This document shows positions 1-6,026 of a stretch of 11,785 nt of DNA, piece after piece. Numbering within the stretch: the stretch's first letter is position 1; each line of letters begins with the position of its first letter. A program made the translations under genes and the position numbers. The stretch lies in contig JBDTSV010000048.1 in the NCBI GenBank assembly GCA_039930985.1, forward strand, positions 1-11,785, in the 5' to 3' direction. The notes under the pieces were generated by a model, which saw only the letters and a program-made list of their open reading frames with translations, did not search any database and was not told the origin of the DNA. Origin of the DNA: CADEED01 sp039930985 (GTDB taxonomy: Bacteria > Pseudomonadota > Gammaproteobacteria > Steroidobacterales > Steroidobacteraceae).

Positions 1-462
1 GTAATCGCCGCCGTGATACATGCCGGGCATTTCGGCGGTCTCGCCACCCACCAGCGCGCAGCCTGCGAGCTCGCAACCCTCGGCGATTCCGCGGACCACG
101 GCTTCGGCAACGTCGACGCGCAGCTTGCCGGTGGCGTAGTAGTCGAGGAAGAACAGCGGCTCAGCACCGGAGACCGCGATGTCGTTGGCGCACATGGCGA
201 CCAGGTCGATGCCTATCTTGTCGTGGCGCCCGGTATCGATGGCGAGCCGCAATTTCGTGCCGACACCATCCGTGCCCGACACCAGCACCGGTTTGCGATA
301 GCGATCGAGCGGCACTTCGACCAGCGCGCCGAACCCGCCGATGCCGGCGAGGACCTCCTTGCGCATGGTCTTTTTTACCAGCGGCTTGATGCGTTCGACG
401 AGTTCGTCACCCGCGTCGATGTCGACGCCGGCATCGCGATAGGTCAGTCCGGGTTCAGTCAT
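1..462 (-). CDS. purM: Phosphoribosylformylglycinamidine cyclo-ligase PurM (AIR synthetase), 3' part cut by window edge
   Basis: The first 154 residues are visible; the C-terminal part (family length about 345) lies beyond position 1. PurM is the cytosolic enzyme of step five of purine synthesis: it closes FGAM to aminoimidazole ribotide using ATP. Visible family marks are the N-terminal YRDAGVDIDAG segment, GTDGVGTK (residues 63-70), the CANDIAVSGAEPLFFLDYYATG stretch near 91-112 (read here as its two halves, CANDIAVSGA and EPLFFLDYYATG), and GGETAEMPGMY (139-149), which all belong to the nucleotide- and substrate-binding half. The ATG at 462-460 is chosen because it gives the usual short N-terminus before YRDAG. 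No strong Shine-Dalgarno is seen. It diverges from the DUF2066 gene with 69 bp between the starts. purN normally follows purM and may lie off the edge. Identification is firm. Confidence 0.97.
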   Translation of the reverse strand, partial: MTEPGLTYRDAGVDIDAGDELVERIKPLVKKTMRKEVLAGIGGFGALVEVPLDRYRKPVLVSGTDGVGTKLRLAIDTGRHDKIGIDLVAMCANDIAVSGAEPLFFLDYYATGKLRVDVAEAVVRGIAEGCELAGCALVGGETAEMPGMYHGGDY

Positions 463-520
463 GAATGAGGAATTCTCTGCGCCGGTTGGCGGGCGCGGCA
501 GCTCAGGAAAAAACGTGCGA

Positions 521-526
521 TATTGT
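521..526 (+). promoter_or_regulatory. Candidate -10 box for the DUF2066-cls-hda operon, leaderless type
   Basis: TATTGT is followed by five bases and then the ATG at 532, so a start point about seven bases downstream would fall on or beside the start codon. No Shine-Dalgarno is found in the 20 bp before the ATG. No good -35 is visible. The box overlaps the minus-strand TACAAT of purM, offset by one base (TATTGTA / TACAATA). Confidence 0.35.
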
Positions 527-551
527 AGCCAATGCGCACATTCACCGTCAG
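522..551 (-). promoter_or_regulatory. Candidate sigma-70 promoter for purM
   Basis: On the minus strand, CTGACG (551-546) and TACAAT (527-522) are separated by 18 bp. They match the -35 consensus at 4 of 6 and the -10 consensus at 5 of 6 positions. The predicted start near 515 leaves a leader of about 50 nt before purM. The -35 element lies inside the first codons of the divergent DUF2066 gene. No purine-repressor operator was recognised. This is a prediction from sequence alone. Confidence 0.45.
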
Positions 552-1494
552 TTTCATCGCCTGCACTCTGCTTGCATTCGCCATTCCCGCGGCAGCTACG
601 CGCCAGGTGCGCGTATTCGAGGCCAACGTCTCCTCGCAAACCGATCCGGCGGTGCAGGCGCAGGCGGCGTTGCGCGTGGTGCTGGTGCGCGCCACCGGTT
701 CTCGCGATGCGGCCAACGATCCAGCACTCGCGGGCGTGCTGGGCAACGCATCAACTTATGTGCTTGCCACGCGCCCGGCCGGAAATGGCGGCGCTACGAC
801 AGTGATTTTCGATGCGGCTACGCTCGAGCGCGACATCACCGCGGCGGGCCGCACCGTCTGGGGCAGCGATCGCCCGGTGTTGCTCATCGTTCTCACCGGT
901 GGCCCGGCGTCCGGTGCCTTCGAGACGCGCCGTCAGGTGGAAGGCGCGCTCGATTCTGCCGCCAGTCGCCGCGGCCAGCCGATCACGGTGGCGCGTCCAG
1001 AAGCGCTCAACCTGCCGGCGACCGGCGAAATTCCGGCCGAAGCCGCGCTCGCTGCCGCGCAACGCCTGCGCGCCGACGGAGTCCTGGTCGGTTATGGCGA
1101 TGCCCTGCCCACGGGCGGAACGTGGCGCTGGACGCTGAACACCGCTGGCGTCAGTGAAACCTGGAACGGCTCGCTCGAAGAGGGTCTGCATGGCGCGACC
1201 GATGTTTTCGCACGCAATGCGGTGGCGTACGCGGCGTTGCCTGAAACCGCCATCCTGGTGGAAATCGACGGCGTGCCCTCGCTCAAGGAATACGCGCGGG
1301 TCGCCGAGATCATTGGCGGTGCGGCCGGTGTCCGCAGCGTGCAAATTGCGGAAGTCGCCGGTTCGCGCGCGACATTTTCCGTGGTGACGCGCGGCGGTGC
1401 CGATGCGCTGCTCGGTATCCTGAGCACCAATGGACAGTTCGAGCACATGGACCCGAAGGCCGGCGGCACGATCGCATTCCGACTTCGTCAATAG
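532..1494 (+). CDS. DUF2066 family protein, secreted, function unknown
   Basis: A 320-residue protein. It starts with a Sec-type signal peptide (MRTFTVSFIACTLLAFAIPA), with likely cleavage after A22 before TRQVRVFE, so it is probably periplasmic. The mature N-terminus, with its VRVFEANVSSQ and ALRVVLVRATGSRD segments, is what I recognise as the DUF2066 pattern. The C-terminal third (about 225-320) has an alternating beta/alpha layout reminiscent of the family's tail. No catalytic motif is evident and I do not assign a reaction. DUF2066 genes sit between purM and hda in several gammaproteobacteria, as here. The gene leads a plus-strand run: the phosphatidyltransferase starts 7 bp after its stop. 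The ATG at 532 is chosen because it opens directly onto the signal peptide. Family call is fairly sure, function unknown. Confidence 0.85.
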   Translation: MRTFTVSFIACTLLAFAIPAAATRQVRVFEANVSSQTDPAVQAQAALRVVLVRATGSRDAANDPALAGVLGNASTYVLATRPAGNGGATTVIFDAATLERDITAAGRTVWGSDRPVLLIVLTGGPASGAFETRRQVEGALDSAASRRGQPITVARPEALNLPATGEIPAEAALAAAQRLRADGVLVGYGDALPTGGTWRWTLNTAGVSETWNGSLEEGLHGATDVFARNAVAYAALPETAILVEIDGVPSLKEYARVAEIIGGAAGVRSVQIAEVAGSRATFSVVTRGGADALLGILSTNGQFEHMDPKAGGTIAFRLRQ

Positions 1495-1501
1495 CGCCGC
1501 G

Positions 1502-2041
1502 ATGCTGCGTCACCTCCCTAACTTCATCTGTCTGGTGCGCATCGCGCTCATCTGGCCGACCATCGATGCGTTGTACGCCGGACACTACTGGACGGCGCTG
1601 ATTCTCGTGGCCGTGTGCGCCGTGTCCGACGGCGTGGACGGATGGCTCGCCAAACGCTTCAACTGGACCTCGCAGGTCGGCAAATTCCTCGATCCGCTCG
1701 CCGACAAACTACTGCTGGTGGCGCTGTTCCTGACCGCCGCCTGGATGAACCTGCTGCCCTGGTGGCTCACCGCAGTGGTCGTCGCGCGCGATGTCATGAT
1801 CGGCCTCGGCGCAATCATCTACCGGCTCTGGTTCGGCCCGCTGCACGGCCGGCCAACGCTCGTGAGCAAGATCAACACCGGCATGCAGCTCGCGGTGGCA
1901 CTGGCCGCCATCCTGGGCGGCGCGACCGACCTGATGACGCCCGAAATGGTCACGGCGCTCGCGGTGCTGACGCTGCTCACCACCATCGTGTCGGGCGCCG
2001 ACTATCTAGCGGCGTTCACGCGCCGCGCGCTGGCGACCTAA
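1502..2041 (+). CDS. CDP-alcohol phosphatidyltransferase, probably mitochondrial-type cardiolipin synthase (PgsA paralogue possible)
   Basis: A 179-residue polytopic membrane protein with about five or six hydrophobic segments. The CDP-alcohol phosphotransferase signature lies at 43-68: D43, D46, G47, A50, G60, D64 and D68 are all present, but the usual Arg after A50 is Lys (K51), followed by R52. The family joins CDP-diacylglycerol to an alcohol phosphate. Two features favour a cardiolipin synthase of the CRLS1 type (CDP-DAG plus phosphatidylglycerol) over PgsA: ARDVMI (95-100) and PTLVSKINTGMQL (118-130), which resemble the SRDVML and PTFISKVNTAVQL segments of human CRLS1 as I remember it; E. 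coli PgsA has AREI and GKVKTTAQ there. The start at 1502 gives the standard LPNFICLVRI N-terminus; no clear Shine-Dalgarno, so coupling to the upstream stop (7 bp away) is likely. hda begins 7 bp downstream. The family is certain; the substrate is inferred. Confidence 0.85.
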   Translation: MLRHLPNFICLVRIALIWPTIDALYAGHYWTALILVAVCAVSDGVDGWLAKRFNWTSQVGKFLDPLADKLLLVALFLTAAWMNLLPWWLTAVVVARDVMIGLGAIIYRLWFGPLHGRPTLVSKINTGMQLAVALAAILGGATDLMTPEMVTALAVLTLLTTIVSGADYLAAFTRRALAT

Positions 2042-2048
2042 GACTCCG

Positions 2049-2747
2049 ATGAAACAGCTGACGCTTGGCGTGCAACTCAAGGAGCGCGCCACCTTCGCGA
2101 GCTTTCTGACGGCGCGAAACGTCGAGCTGGTCGCGCACCTGCAGCATCTCGCGGCCAATGTGCCGGCCGGCTCGACCTGGATCGCCGGCCCGCACACTGC
2201 CGGCAAGTCCCACCTGTTGCAGGCGGTATGCGCGGCGGTGCCTCCGGGCAAGCGTGCCGCCTATCTTCCGATCGAGTCGCTGCTGCCGTTCGGCCCGGCG
2301 GCGCTCGAAGGAGCCGAAATGCTCGACGTGGCCTGCTACGACGACGTGCAGGCGATCGTCGGGCTGGCCGACTGGGAGCGTTGCCTGTTCTCGGTGTGGC
2401 AGCGCGCGCAGGAGCGCAATGCCACACTGGTTTTCGCGGCTCGCGACAATCCAGCGCACGTGCCGTTCGAGCTTGCTGACCTGAGATCGCGATTGGCTTC
2501 GTCGGCGGTGTTCGCGGTGCGCGAGCTCAACGATGATGAACAGATCGAGGCGTTGAACCTGCGGGCGCACCTGCGCGGGTTCGAGCTGCCGCCAGAGACG
2601 GCGCGCTACCTGCAGCGCCGCTTTCCGCGCGACATGCGCACGTTGTGCGAGATCCTGGATACGCTCGACGATGCCGCGTTCGCGGCGCAACGGCGCATCA
2701 CCGTGCCGTTCATTCGCGCGTTGCTCGACGGCACGACCAAGGCCTGA
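2049..2747 (+). CDS. hda: DnaA regulatory inactivator Hda
   Basis: A 232-residue AAA+ protein homologous to DnaA domain III. With the DNA-loaded beta clamp, Hda triggers ATP hydrolysis on DnaA after initiation (RIDA), preventing re-initiation. Seen in order: N-terminal clamp-binding motif QLTL (3-6), FASF (16-19), Walker A GPHTAGKS (47-54), Walker B ending at D98-D99, sensor 1 ARDN (131-134), box VII DLRSRL with R148 as the arginine-finger candidate, sensor 2 around RDMR (194-197), and the conserved tail AQRRITVPFIRALL (213-226). Length equals E. coli Hda (about 233). Walker A keeps the canonical Lys (K53), whereas E. coli Hda, from memory, has Arg there. It is the last gene of its run. Its stop lies in a palindrome shared with wrbA. 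Very secure. Confidence 0.95.
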   Translation: MKQLTLGVQLKERATFASFLTARNVELVAHLQHLAANVPAGSTWIAGPHTAGKSHLLQAVCAAVPPGKRAAYLPIESLLPFGPAALEGAEMLDVACYDDVQAIVGLADWERCLFSVWQRAQERNATLVFAARDNPAHVPFELADLRSRLASSAVFAVRELNDDEQIEALNLRAHLRGFELPPETARYLQRRFPRDMRTLCEILDTLDDAAFAAQRRITVPFIRALLDGTTKA

Positions 2748-2760
2748 AGCTTCAGGCTTT
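2739..2760. terminator. Perfect palindrome between hda and wrbA, candidate bidirectional terminator
   Basis: GCCTGAAGCTTCAGGC (2742-2757) is a 16-bp perfect palindrome, extendable through a G-T wobble to AA/TT at 2739-2760. As RNA it would form a stem of about nine pairs with a tight AGCU loop. On the plus strand it is followed by TTT only, on the minus strand by no U-run, so its strength as an intrinsic terminator is doubtful. The hda stop TGA (2745-2747) and the wrbA stop (TCA, 2752-2754) occupy mirror positions in the two arms. Confidence 0.5.
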
Positions 2761-3369
2761 GCGCGCGACGCGCCCGGCGGCGAGCGTGGCTGCCACGTCC
2801 GCCACTCTGCGCCCAAGCGCCTGGGCCAGTTCAATCTCGTCTTCGGAGAGTGCCGCGGGCTGCGCCGCCATGCCGGCGACGTGGGTGGCGCCATAGGGCG
2901 TGCCGCCGGTGCGCGTATGGTTGACGCCGCGTTCGGTGAATGGAATCCCCAGGATCATCATGCCGTGATGCAGCAGTGGAATCGCCATCGTGAGCAGCGT
3001 GGATTCCTGCCCGCCATGCAGCGTTTGCGATGCCGAGAACATTCCGGCCGGTTTGCCCGCCAGCGATCCATCGAGCCACAGGCTCGATGTGCCATCCAGA
3101 AAATATTTGAGCGGCGACGCCATGTTGCCGAAGCGCGTGGGACTGCCTAACAACAAGCCGTCGGCGCGCCGCAGGTCGTCGTTGGTTGCATAGGGCGCGC
3201 CGGTGACCGGCACGGCCTTGACGGGGCGTTCGCTCTCGGCGCTGAGCGCCGGCACGGTACGCAGTGTGGCGGTGCAGCCCGCGACGCTTTCGACACCACG
3301 TGCGGCATGGCGCGCCAGCTCCGCGGTAGCGCCCTGTCGCGAGTAATAGACAATGAGTATCTCGGTCAT
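2752..3369 (-). CDS. wrbA: WrbA-type NAD(P)H:quinone oxidoreductase (flavodoxin fold)
   Basis: A 205-residue cytosolic flavoprotein of the WrbA family (usual length about 200), which binds FMN and reduces quinones by two electrons with NAD(P)H, limiting semiquinone and oxidative stress. Evidence: N-terminal flavodoxin strand ILIVYYS followed by the FMN phosphate loop SRQGAT (10-15); the second FMN loop GSPTRFGNMASPLKYFLDGT; the SASQTLHGGQEST loop typical of WrbA; and GTPYGATHVAG near 157-167. The ATG at 3369 gives a two-residue lead before the first strand, as usual. It converges with hda (4 bp between stops) and diverges from the acylphosphatase gene with only 18 bp between start codons, so its promoter must overlap the neighbour's first codons. 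A CATGAT hexamer lies eight bases before its ATG. Identification is firm. Confidence 0.93.
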   Translation of the reverse strand: MTEILIVYYSRQGATAELARHAARGVESVAGCTATLRTVPALSAESERPVKAVPVTGAPYATNDDLRRADGLLLGSPTRFGNMASPLKYFLDGTSSLWLDGSLAGKPAGMFSASQTLHGGQESTLLTMAIPLLHHGMMILGIPFTERGVNHTRTGGTPYGATHVAGMAAQPAALSEDEIELAQALGRRVADVAATLAAGRVARKA

Positions 3370-3376
3370 GGTTGGC

Positions 3377-3382
3377 TATCAT
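3377..3382 (+). promoter_or_regulatory. Candidate -10 box for the acylphosphatase gene, leaderless type
   Basis: TATCAT is followed by five bases and the ATG at 3388, the same spacing as TATTGT before the DUF2066 gene. No Shine-Dalgarno and no convincing -35 are seen. A start point at the ATG is implied if the box is used. Confidence 0.3.
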
Positions 3383-3392
3383 GCCGCATGAT
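3378..3392. repeat. Inverted repeat ATCATG-CCG-CATGAT in the wrbA/acylphosphatase divergent start region
   Basis: Two perfect 6-bp arms around a CCG centre, lying between and over the divergent start codons (the right arm includes the acylphosphatase ATG). It overlaps a candidate plus-strand -10 (TATCAT, 3377-3382) and a candidate minus-strand -10 (CATGAT, 3383-3378). It may be a symmetrical promoter core, an operator, or chance. Confidence 0.35.
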
Positions 3393-3663
3393 CTGCAGGC
3401 GTTCTTTTGTTTCGGGCCGTGTGCAGGGCGTGTTCTACCGCGGGGCCTGCTGCACCAAGGCCGAGGAACTCGGTCTCACCGGCTACGCGCGCAATCTCGC
3501 TGACGGGCGTGTGGAAGTTCTGGCCTGCGGCGAGGACGCCGCCGTTGCGACATTCGTCGCGTGGCTGTGGGACGGATCGCCGGCATCGAAAGTGACCGAC
3601 GTCGCCACCGAGCGCGCCGATCCGGCGGACGGTCAGCGGACGATGAGATTCACTTCGGCGTGA
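3388..3663 (+). CDS. acyP: Acylphosphatase
   Basis: A 91-residue cytosolic enzyme, the normal length for the family, which hydrolyses the carboxyl-phosphate bond of acylphosphates such as carbamoyl phosphate and 1,3-bisphosphoglycerate. Both family signatures are present: GRVQGVFYR (10-18), whose R18 is the phosphate-binding arginine, and GYARNLADGRVEV (32-44), whose N36 is the catalytic asparagine. The ATG at 3388 is chosen since it gives the standard short N-terminus before VSGRVQGVFYR; upstream in-frame codons would run back into wrbA. It diverges from wrbA, and its last 31 bp overlap the end of the lytic transglycosylase gene on the other strand. Three cysteines near the start (C3, C21, C22) are unusual but not diagnostic. 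Identification is firm. Confidence 0.95.
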   Translation: MICRRSFVSGRVQGVFYRGACCTKAEELGLTGYARNLADGRVEVLACGEDAAVATFVAWLWDGSPASKVTDVATERADPADGQRTMRFTSA

Positions 3664-4262
3664 CGCTGCGCGCTGCTGCGCCCCAGGTCATCGGCGCCGT
3701 TCCAGCGTGTCCACTGGTCGATCACCTTGTCCGAGTACCAGCGCTTGCCGGTGCTGCCGTTGAAGCGGGCGAGCGCACGCGCGATGTTGTTGTTCTCGCG
3801 CTTGAGATAGGCGCGCAGGATGGCGCAGCCCATGCGGATGTTTTCCGGTGCTTTCACCAGCTGGTGGCGGCGCATGCCGAGATTGTCCGGCCAGAAGGGC
3901 ATGACCTGCATGAGGCCGACCGCACCGGCGTATGAAACGGCGTAGCGATTGAAGCTGCTCTCGATGTCGATGATGGCCATGACCAGGCCCGGCGGAATGC
4001 GAACCTCGCCGGCGCGATTGGCCTCGCAGAACACATTCTTGAGAATCGCCATGCGCTCGTCGCGATCCGGGACTTTCTTGCGCAGCCGCGGCTCCATCAT
4101 CTTGTACCAGACGGCGGAGTCGTAACGATCCTCGAAGCATTCGGCTTGCTCGATCGCATGCTTCACGGCGCTCCTGATCTCCGGCTCGCGCTGCGCTTCG
4201 GGTGCCGGTGCCCCGAGTGCGATGACCGGCAGGAGCGCGAGCAGGGGCAGGAGGAGTCGCAT
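3633..4262 (-). CDS. Periplasmic lytic transglycosylase, SLT domain
   Basis: A 209-residue secreted protein. Residues 1 to about 18 (MRLLLPLLALLPVIALG) form a signal peptide with cleavage likely before APAPE; there is no lipobox, so it should be soluble in the periplasm, where such enzymes cleave the MurNAc-GlcNAc bond of peptidoglycan to a 1,6-anhydro product. The SLT core is clear: IIDIESSFNRYAVS contains the catalytic Glu (E101), followed by AGAVGLMQVMP (112-122) and the ARFNGSTG segment (166-173) near the C-terminus, corresponding to the family's ALAAYNxG box with F for Y. Three cysteines (42, 79, 145) are present. It starts 13 bp after the proS stop, with AAGG about 8 bases before the ATG as a plausible ribosome site, so it is probably co-transcribed with proS. 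It overlaps the acylphosphatase gene end by 31 bp. Subfamily not resolved. Confidence 0.9.
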   Translation of the reverse strand: MRLLLPLLALLPVIALGAPAPEAQREPEIRSAVKHAIEQAECFEDRYDSAVWYKMMEPRLRKKVPDRDERMAILKNVFCEANRAGEVRIPPGLVMAIIDIESSFNRYAVSYAGAVGLMQVMPFWPDNLGMRRHQLVKAPENIRMGCAILRAYLKRENNNIARALARFNGSTGKRWYSDKVIDQWTRWNGADDLGRSSAQRHAEVNLIVR

Positions 4263-4275
4263 GCCCCGTGCCTTG

Positions 4276-5985
4276 CTAACCGGCGAGCCTGCCGCGAATG
4301 AACGCCATGGCTTCGACCAGCGGAAACTCTTCAGCCGCTTCGGCGCGACGGTGCCGGTATTCGAGCTTGCCGGCTTCGATGCCGCGATCGCCCACGACCA
4401 CGCGATGCGGAATGCCGATGAGTTCGGTGTCGGCGAACTTGACGCCGGGCCGCTCGTCGCGATCGTCGAGCAACACGTCGACTCCCGCGGCAGCAAGCTC
4501 GTTGTAGAGGCGTTCGGCGGTTTCGCGGACACGGGGTGACTTGGGTGCGTTGATCGGGACGATGACCAGCTGGAATGGCGCCAGCGCGTCGGGCCAGATG
4601 ATTCCCCGCGCATCATGGTTCTGCTCGATGGCCGCCGCAACGACGCGCGTCACACCGATTCCGTAGCAGCCCATGTAAAGCGTGGCGGCCTTGCCGGTTT
4701 CGTCGAGCACGGTGGCGCCCATGGACTCGCTGTATTTCCGGCCGAGCTGGAAGATGTGGCCCACTTCGATGCCGCGCGCGATCGATAGTTTGCCCTTGCC
4801 GGTGGGCGAGGGGTCCCCGGCGACGATGTTGCGGATGTCTGCCGCGGTTGCCTCCGGAAGATCGCGGCCCCAGTTGACGCCGGTGAGATGCGCGTCTTTC
4901 TGGTTGGCGCCGCAGACGAAATCACTCAAGGCCACCACCGAGTGGTCGGCGTAAATCCTGCCCTTGAAGCCCACGGGTCCGAGGAACCCGGGCTCCGCGC
5001 CGGTGGCCTTGGCGATGGTGTCGTTCGACGACATGCGCAGTGGCTTGGCGACGCCTGCCAGCTTCTGTGCCTTGACCGCGTTCAGCTCATGATCGCCGCG
5101 CACCAGCAGCGCGACCACGCCGCCTTCGGCGCCGTCGACTAACAAGGTTTTCACCAGCTTGGTCGCCGGCAGCTGCAGCAGCCTGGTGACCTCGTCGATG
5201 GTCTTGGCTCCGGGCGTTGCGACCTCGGTCATCGGCGCCGCGGCAGCGCCGCGCGGTGCCAACGGTGGCAGAGCCGCGGCCATCTCGAGATTGGCGGCGT
5301 AGCCGTCGCCGTCGGAAAACGCGATGGCGTCCTCGCCGGAGTCGGCGAGCACGTGGAATTCTTCAGAAGCGCTGCCACCGATTGCGCCGGTATCGGCGAC
5401 CACGGAGCGGAACCTGAGACCCAGCCGCGTGAAGATGGCGGTATAGGCGCGATGCATGGCGTCGTAGCCTTCCTGCAGGCCTTTCTGGTCCAGGTGGAAC
5501 GAGTAGGCGTCCTTCATGAGGAATTCGCGCGCGCGCATCACGCCGAAGCGCGGCCGCCGCTCGTCGCGGAACTTCATCTGGATCTGGTAAAAATTCGCGG
5601 GTAGCTGGCGATAGCTCTTGAGCTCGTTGCGCGCGATGTCAGTGACGACCTCTTCATGCGTAGGTCCAAGGCAGAAATCGCGTTCGTGACGATCCTTGAG
5701 CCGCAGCAGTTCGGGCCCGTATTGCTCCCAGCGGCCGGACTCGCGCCACAGTTCCGCGGGAATGACCCCGGGCATCAGGATTTCGAGAGCGCCGGCGCGA
5801 TTCATTTCCTCGCGCACGATTTGTTCGACCTTGCGGACGGCGCGAAGCCCCAAGGGCATCCAGCTATAGAGGCCGGCGGCAAGCTTGCGAATGAGGCCCG
5901 CACGCAGCATGAGCTGATGGCTCACGACTTCGGCATCGGCGGGAGTTTCTTTGGTCGTGTTGACCGGGTATTGGGACCAGCGCAT
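4276..5985 (-). CDS. proS: Prolyl-tRNA synthetase with editing (INS) domain
   Basis: A 569-residue bacterial-type ProRS (E. coli 572), a cytosolic class II enzyme charging tRNA-Pro. Seen in order: N-terminal SQYPVNTTKETPADAEVVSH, motif 1 region (63-80), motif 2 FRDERRPRFGVMRAREFL (139-156), an insertion domain from about 225 to 400 that hydrolyses mis-charged Ala-tRNA-Pro, motif 3 GIGVTR (442-447), and the C-terminal anticodon-binding domain from about 473. K279 of the LVKTLLVDG segment lies where, from memory, E. coli has its key editing-domain lysine. The ATG at 5985 matches the start of E. coli ProS (MRTSQY there, MRWSQY here), although the frame remains open well upstream. It diverges from pssA and precedes the lytic transglycosylase. 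One TTA leucine codon occurs at K279's TLLV. Very secure. Confidence 0.97.
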   Translation of the reverse strand: MRWSQYPVNTTKETPADAEVVSHQLMLRAGLIRKLAAGLYSWMPLGLRAVRKVEQIVREEMNRAGALEILMPGVIPAELWRESGRWEQYGPELLRLKDRHERDFCLGPTHEEVVTDIARNELKSYRQLPANFYQIQMKFRDERRPRFGVMRAREFLMKDAYSFHLDQKGLQEGYDAMHRAYTAIFTRLGLRFRSVVADTGAIGGSASEEFHVLADSGEDAIAFSDGDGYAANLEMAAALPPLAPRGAAAAPMTEVATPGAKTIDEVTRLLQLPATKLVKTLLVDGAEGGVVALLVRGDHELNAVKAQKLAGVAKPLRMSSNDTIAKATGAEPGFLGPVGFKGRIYADHSVVALSDFVCGANQKDAHLTGVNWGRDLPEATAADIRNIVAGDPSPTGKGKLSIARGIEVGHIFQLGRKYSESMGATVLDETGKAATLYMGCYGIGVTRVVAAAIEQNHDARGIIWPDALAPFQLVIVPINAPKSPRVRETAERLYNELAAAGVDVLLDDRDERPGVKFADTELIGIPHRVVVGDRGIEAGKLEYRHRRAEAAEEFPLVEAMAFIRGRLAG

Positions 5986-5996
5986 AAAGGCGCGAG

Positions 5997-6005
5997 AGTG
6001 TATCA
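5997..6005 (-). promoter_or_regulatory. Candidate extended -10 promoter element for proS
   Basis: Reading the minus strand, TGATACACT (6005-5997) combines a TGn extension with TACACT (4 of 6 to consensus). The implied start near 5990 leaves a leader of only about five bases before the ATG at 5985. No -35 was recognised. Tentative. Confidence 0.3.
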
Positions 6006-6020
6006 GGTGGGCGATTCGCC

Positions 6021-6026
6021 TATGAT
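6021..6026 (+). promoter_or_regulatory. Candidate -10 box TATGAT before pssA
   Basis: TATGAT matches the -10 consensus at 5 of 6. If used, transcription would begin near 6033 and translation at the GTG 6034-6036, giving a leaderless message; it would then exclude the ATG codons at 6022 and 6025, which lie inside the box. The alternative is initiation at ATG 6022 using AGGTGG (6005-6010), 11 bases upstream, as ribosome site. Confidence 0.3.

Noticed and set aside
500..526. Possible PurR operator in the A-rich stretch before purM
   Set aside because: Only the central AAACGT-like core matches; the two half sites do not agree with the purine operator consensus.
562..564. Possible lipoprotein cysteine (C11) in the DUF2066 signal peptide
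   Set aside because: The preceding residues (SFIA) are a poor lipobox and the hydrophobic stretch continues past it to a good signal peptidase I site after A22.
751..1491. 246-codon minus-strand frame opposite the DUF2066 gene
   Set aside because: No domain or signal; composition is that of a mirror frame, while the plus strand has a signal peptide and family features.
1430..1501. Earlier in-frame start for the phosphatidyltransferase
   Set aside because: The added 24 residues are a shadow of the DUF2066 C-terminus and displace the family's LPN start.
2016..2894. Long open frame of 292 codons on the minus strand opposite hda
   Set aside because: It lies wholly over hda and the end of wrbA, has Arg/His-rich composition without recognisable domains, and is the usual antisense shadow of GC-rich coding sequence.
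4263..4640. Upstream in-frame extension of the lytic transglycosylase
   Set aside because: It overlaps proS in another frame; the ATG at 4262 opens directly onto a clean signal peptide.
5656..6021. In-frame upstream extension of pssA
   Set aside because: It would run antisense through the 5' third of proS and has no PssA-like sequence; PssA proteins of this type are about 230-290 residues.
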